From the NCBI RefSeq assembly GCF_014237835.1, contig NZ_JACJVI010000018.1, forward strand, positions 16,665 to 80,664: DNA of 64,000 nucleotides, given 5' to 3'. Source of the stretch: Rhizobium sp. AQ_MP (lineage in GTDB: Bacteria > Pseudomonadota > Alphaproteobacteria > Rhizobiales > Rhizobiaceae). Shown here one piece after another: positions 61,664 through 64,000 of the stretch. The notes under the pieces are model-generated. The model was not told where the DNA came from and made no database searches. It worked only from the letters and a program-made list of their open reading frames with translations. Position 1 is the stretch's first letter. Every line of letters begins with the position of its first letter. The position numbers were made by a program, and so were the translations under genes.

Positions 61664-62588
61664 GGGACACCTCGGCCAGAAAAGGAATGAGGCTCACCAG
61701 AACCGCCTCGGATTTTCTTTCGGGAAGGAGATGGCCACCGCCCAGTCCAAGGCCGGTAACTGTTTCGGCCCAGTCTGCCCAGATATCGAGCGGTTCTCTG
61801 CCCCCGCCGTATAGTCTTCCTTCTTCCCAAAGCACGTGAACGGGTACGACAAGCCGCCGTCCGGCCTCCCGATCTGCAACGTCATGCTCCTCATCGATCG
61901 TTGCCGCTGCACGATAGTCCTCGCAAATCGCATGTCGCACATCGGGATTGTCAAAGGCCTGGCGATAGTCTTGGAGGGCGAGCGGATGCAGATGCTCCAA
62001 CCCACTCGCCATCTTCTCCAGAGTGATGTCGAGAAGCCCGCGCGGATCCGCCGCCATCAGCATCTCAGGTAGCGGGTATGGTTGGGCCATCATGAACCAG
62101 TGCCATGCGCCGAGGCCGAATGCCTTGCTTGTGCCCTGCCACATTTCAAGCGTTGGAACGACAGTCAGCGAAACGAAAGCCTGCACGGCCTCAGGTATGT
62201 CGAGGGCCATTCGGTACCCAACACGACCGCCGCGATCATGGCCGATGACAATGTAACGCTGATGGCCGAGCGACTGCATGGCGACATGCAACTGCCTCGC
62301 CATCCACCGCTTCGATCCGGCGCACCGCTGCCCGTCTTTCACGCGGCTCTGCCCATATCCAGGAAGATCCGGCACGACGACGGTGTATGATTGAGCAAGA
62401 GCCGGCGCGATGCGATGCCAGGCGGCACGGGTTTGCGGATAGCCGTGAAGAAGAAGCACAGGCGGTCCAGCTCCCCCCGTCAACAGCGCTATTGACGCGC
62501 CATCGGTCTCAACCATCTGAGAATTGAAGTCCGGGAAAAGCAGATCTGAGTCTCGGCGTTCCGAGGTTGTGCCTTGCAGGTTTCTCAC
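61647..62588 (-). CDS. Alpha/beta-hydrolase (haloacetate dehalogenase-like)
   Basis: 313 residues from GTG 62588 (ATG 62516 is an alternative). HGYPQTRAAW carries the oxyanion hole, GHDRGGRVGYRMAL the nucleophilic Asp, and GLGGGHLLPERKSE the catalytic His. An Asp instead of Ser nucleophile with HDRGGR matches fluoroacetate/haloacetate dehalogenases and epoxide hydrolases. EDYRAAATIDEEHD is also shared with dehalogenase relatives. It would cleave a C-halogen bond or an ester/epoxide. It is the first gene of this minus-strand group, ending in the LysR start. Confidence 0.85.
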   Translation of the reverse strand: MRNLQGTTSERRDSDLLFPDFNSQMVETDGASIALLTGGAGPPVLLLHGYPQTRAAWHRIAPALAQSYTVVVPDLPGYGQSRVKDGQRCAGSKRWMARQLHVAMQSLGHQRYIVIGHDRGGRVGYRMALDIPEAVQAFVSLTVVPTLEMWQGTSKAFGLGAWHWFMMAQPYPLPEMLMAADPRGLLDITLEKMASGLEHLHPLALQDYRQAFDNPDVRHAICEDYRAAATIDEEHDVADREAGRRLVVPVHVLWEEGRLYGGGREPLDIWADWAETVTGLGLGGGHLLPERKSEAVLVSLIPFLAEVSHVEEG

Positions 62589-62792
62589 GATGCCGGCTTT
62601 CGAAGAAATTCAAAACAGCTATTTGCCGACACGGTGTACTCTGCCTTTCTCAAACCTTTCAATAGAACACCGGCCAAATGGCGTCAGGAATCTGATCAAC
62701 AAGAGAGCGAATTCCGCGGTCCATCCTTGTATGCCAACCTACTTTTCGTTGTCGCTGTCTGAATAGCTCTGGGATTCGTAGACACCCTGATG

Positions 62793-63632
62793 TTACGTTT
62801 TCTGCAGGCGCCCGAACTCGACTGGCGACAGCATTCCGTTTCTGACATGCTTGCGTTTCGGGTTGTAGAACATTTCGATGTAATCGAACACGTCCTGGCG
62901 GGCTTCGTGGCGCGAATTGTGGACCCTGCGGCGTATCCGTTCCCGCTTCAGAAGGTTGAAGGAGCTTTCGGCGACCGCGTTGTCGTGGCAGTTTCCACGG
63001 CGGCTCATCGAGTGGACCAGATTGTGGTGCTTGAGGAACGAAGCCCAGTCCATACTGGTGAACTGGGAGCCCTGATCCGAATGGACCAGAACCTGATCCT
63101 TCGGCTTGCGTCGCCACACCGCCATGAGCAGAGCCTGCAGCACGACATCCGTGGTTTGACGGCTCTGCGTCGCCCAGCCAATCACCCGGCGCGAATAGAG
63201 ATCGATGACGACGGCAAGGTAGGCAAACCCTTCGCAGGTCAGGATGTAGGTGATGTCGGTGACCCAGGCCTTGTCCGCAGCCTCGACGTCGAACTGCCGG
63301 TCGAGCGCATTGTCGACAACGACGGAGGGTCGTCCGCTATATTTGCCGGGACGCCGCTTGTAACCGATCTCAGCCTTGACCCCGGCAAGCCGTGTCAGAC
63401 AAGCTACGCGGTTCGGGCAGCACATCTCTCCCTGGTCGAGAATGTCATCATGAAGCTTGCGATAGCCATAGACATTGCCGCTCTCCTGCCAAGCCTGAAA
63501 CGGGAGATCGGCCTGTCGTTCGTCTTCGCTGGCCCGTTTGCTCAACGGGTTCTTCAGCCAGGCGCAGAATCCGCTCGGGTGAACATCGAGAAGCCGATAC
63601 ATCGTCCGCACCGAACATCGCAGTCGATGCAA
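62793..63632 (-). CDS. IS3-family transposase orfB
   Basis: 279 residues, rve integrase core. The DDE triad is visible as WVTDITYILTCEGFAYLAVV (first Asp), LVHSDQGSQFTSMDW (second Asp) and CHDNAVAESSFNLLKRE (Glu), with the usual IS3 tail ARQDVFDYIEMFYNPKRKH. The annotated start is a TTG. The frame is open only to 63644, where a stop separates it from orfA, so in an intact element it would be expressed by -1 frameshifting from orfA. No orfA product can be made here, so mobility is doubtful. Confidence 0.92.
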   Translation of the reverse strand: MHRLRCSVRTMYRLLDVHPSGFCAWLKNPLSKRASEDERQADLPFQAWQESGNVYGYRKLHDDILDQGEMCCPNRVACLTRLAGVKAEIGYKRRPGKYSGRPSVVVDNALDRQFDVEAADKAWVTDITYILTCEGFAYLAVVIDLYSRRVIGWATQSRQTTDVVLQALLMAVWRRKPKDQVLVHSDQGSQFTSMDWASFLKHHNLVHSMSRRGNCHDNAVAESSFNLLKRERIRRRVHNSRHEARQDVFDYIEMFYNPKRKHVRNGMLSPVEFGRLQKT

Positions 63633-63644
63633 GGCAATGAACGC

Positions 63645-63930
63645 TCAACTTTCAATTTGCATACCTGGCGAAGTACGCGGCCGCTTTTTTGGGATGTCGC
63701 GCTACTCGGTGACGCGGGGCAATTCTCGCTTGAGCCGCTTGATTTCCTCGGACTCGTCGCTGCCCTTGCCGTTCAACGCCGCGAACTTCTTCTTCCACTC
63801 ATATAGCGAATGTCGGCTGACCCCGAGTCGGTGCGAAACCTCCGCTACCGGATGGCCCCCGCTCGCTGATCTGACGCACCGCGTCTGAAGTCTTCCGTGA
63901 ATTGCCTTTGCCGATGTAGGCCTTGACCTT
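63645..63930 (-). pseudogene. IS3-family orfA, broken
   Basis: Pieces of the orfA helix-turn-helix protein appear in different frames: RQFTEDF, VAEVSHRLGVSRHSLYEWKK with FAALNGKGSDESEEIKRLK, then a stop (TAG) inside the RVTE-RDIPKK leucine-zipper region. At least two frameshifts and one stop interrupt it, so no functional orfA remains. Confidence 0.8.
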
Positions 63931-63987
63931 GCCCCGCTGAACTAATCCATTTTGAAGTAAGCTCTGGCCCATCGAGAGGACCAGAGA

Positions 63988-64000
63988 ATGAAGCGCAACC
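63988..64000 (+). CDS. Probable first codons of an IS3-family orfA (runs off window)
   Basis: ATGAAGCGCAAC after gagagga looks like the beginning of an IS407-type orfA (usual start MKR-R/N). Only four codons are visible, so this is a guess from context: the edge of the preceding IS and the leader resembling IS407-type elements. Confidence 0.3.

Larger units (their letters stand above)
62775..63955 (-). mobile_element. IS3-family insertion sequence, decayed
   Basis: An orfB transposase with intact DDE residues (62793-63632) is preceded by a broken orfA (63645-63930). The overall size of about 1.2 kb is normal for IS3 elements. I could not define the terminal inverted repeats by eye, so the ends given are approximate. 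Confidence 0.65.

Noticed and set aside
1..64000. CRISPR arrays, tRNA or rRNA genes
   Set aside because: No regularly spaced direct repeats, no tRNA cloverleaf with CCA-type ends and no rRNA-like blocks were noticed.

Overview
The window looks like accessory DNA (a plasmid, chromid or catabolic island) from an alphaproteobacterium, most likely a Rhizobiales member such as Rhizobium, Agrobacterium or Ensifer. Reasons are the GC-rich coding with frequent ATGA start/stop overlaps, the density of ABC importers paired with small catabolic operons and their own LysR, LacI, GntR, AraC and Lrp regulators, and the rhizobial-style IS3 elements. No rRNA, tRNA, CRISPR array or replication gene was recognised. 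Taxonomy is an inference from gene content only.

Left part (1-8.2 kb). A partial ornithine-cyclodeaminase-family gene and a frameshifted APC amino-acid permease are divergent from an AraC/OruR-type regulator. A FUSC-type exporter follows. Next is a complete catechol branch of the beta-ketoadipate pathway, catR (-) divergent from catBCA (+), with an ATAC-N7-GTAT box in the control region.

P450 region (8.4-18.2 kb). A minus-strand run encodes a [3Fe-4S]-type ferredoxin, a cytochrome P450, an FAD ferredoxin reductase and a BMP-type (nucleoside/sugar-like) ABC importer. A LacI repressor gene and a divergent xylose-isomerase-like TIM-barrel gene lie next to it. Three copies of the palindrome GTYAAGCGCTTRAC flank both transcription units. 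This is the most coherent candidate for an undescribed system: LacI-controlled uptake and P450 oxidation of a sugar- or nucleoside-like compound.

Decay zone (18.3-20.4 kb). Remnants of a serine hydrolase, an ISNCY-like transposase and a class III aminotransferase lie here. A 90-bp piece of the deacetylase gene at 24.7 kb is also present as a relic at 8.46-8.55 kb.

Amino-acid and guanidino-compound region (20.4-53.9 kb). A polar amino-acid ABC importer is followed by a gamma-glutamyltransferase. A large island comes next, with two glycine-betaine/ProU-like importers. Both have double-length fused permeases, and together they have four paralogous binding proteins. The island also encodes an acetylpolyamine-amidohydrolase-like deacetylase, an amidase, a creatininase-family enzyme, two ureohydrolases (one closely resembling 4-guanidinobutyrase GbuA, the other 3-guanidinopropionase-like), an omega-amino-acid aminotransferase, succinate-semialdehyde dehydrogenase, a tartrate/malate-type dehydrogenase, a hydroxyacid dehydrogenase, three SDRs, a GMC oxidoreductase and GntR, Lrp and LysR regulators. 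The logical flow is import of a cationic guanidino, amide or quaternary-ammonium compound, removal of acyl and amidino groups (urea release), transamination, then oxidation to succinate.

Right part (53.9-64 kb). A VOC protein and a tautomerase-like protein without Pro1 are followed by an IS3 transposase relic. Next is a taurine/sulfonate/nitrate-type ABC operon with a zinc alcohol dehydrogenase, an alpha/beta-barrel protein, a LysR regulator and a haloacetate-dehalogenase-like hydrolase. The window ends in an IS3-family element with an intact orfB and a broken orfA, and the first codons of what is probably another IS3 orfA.
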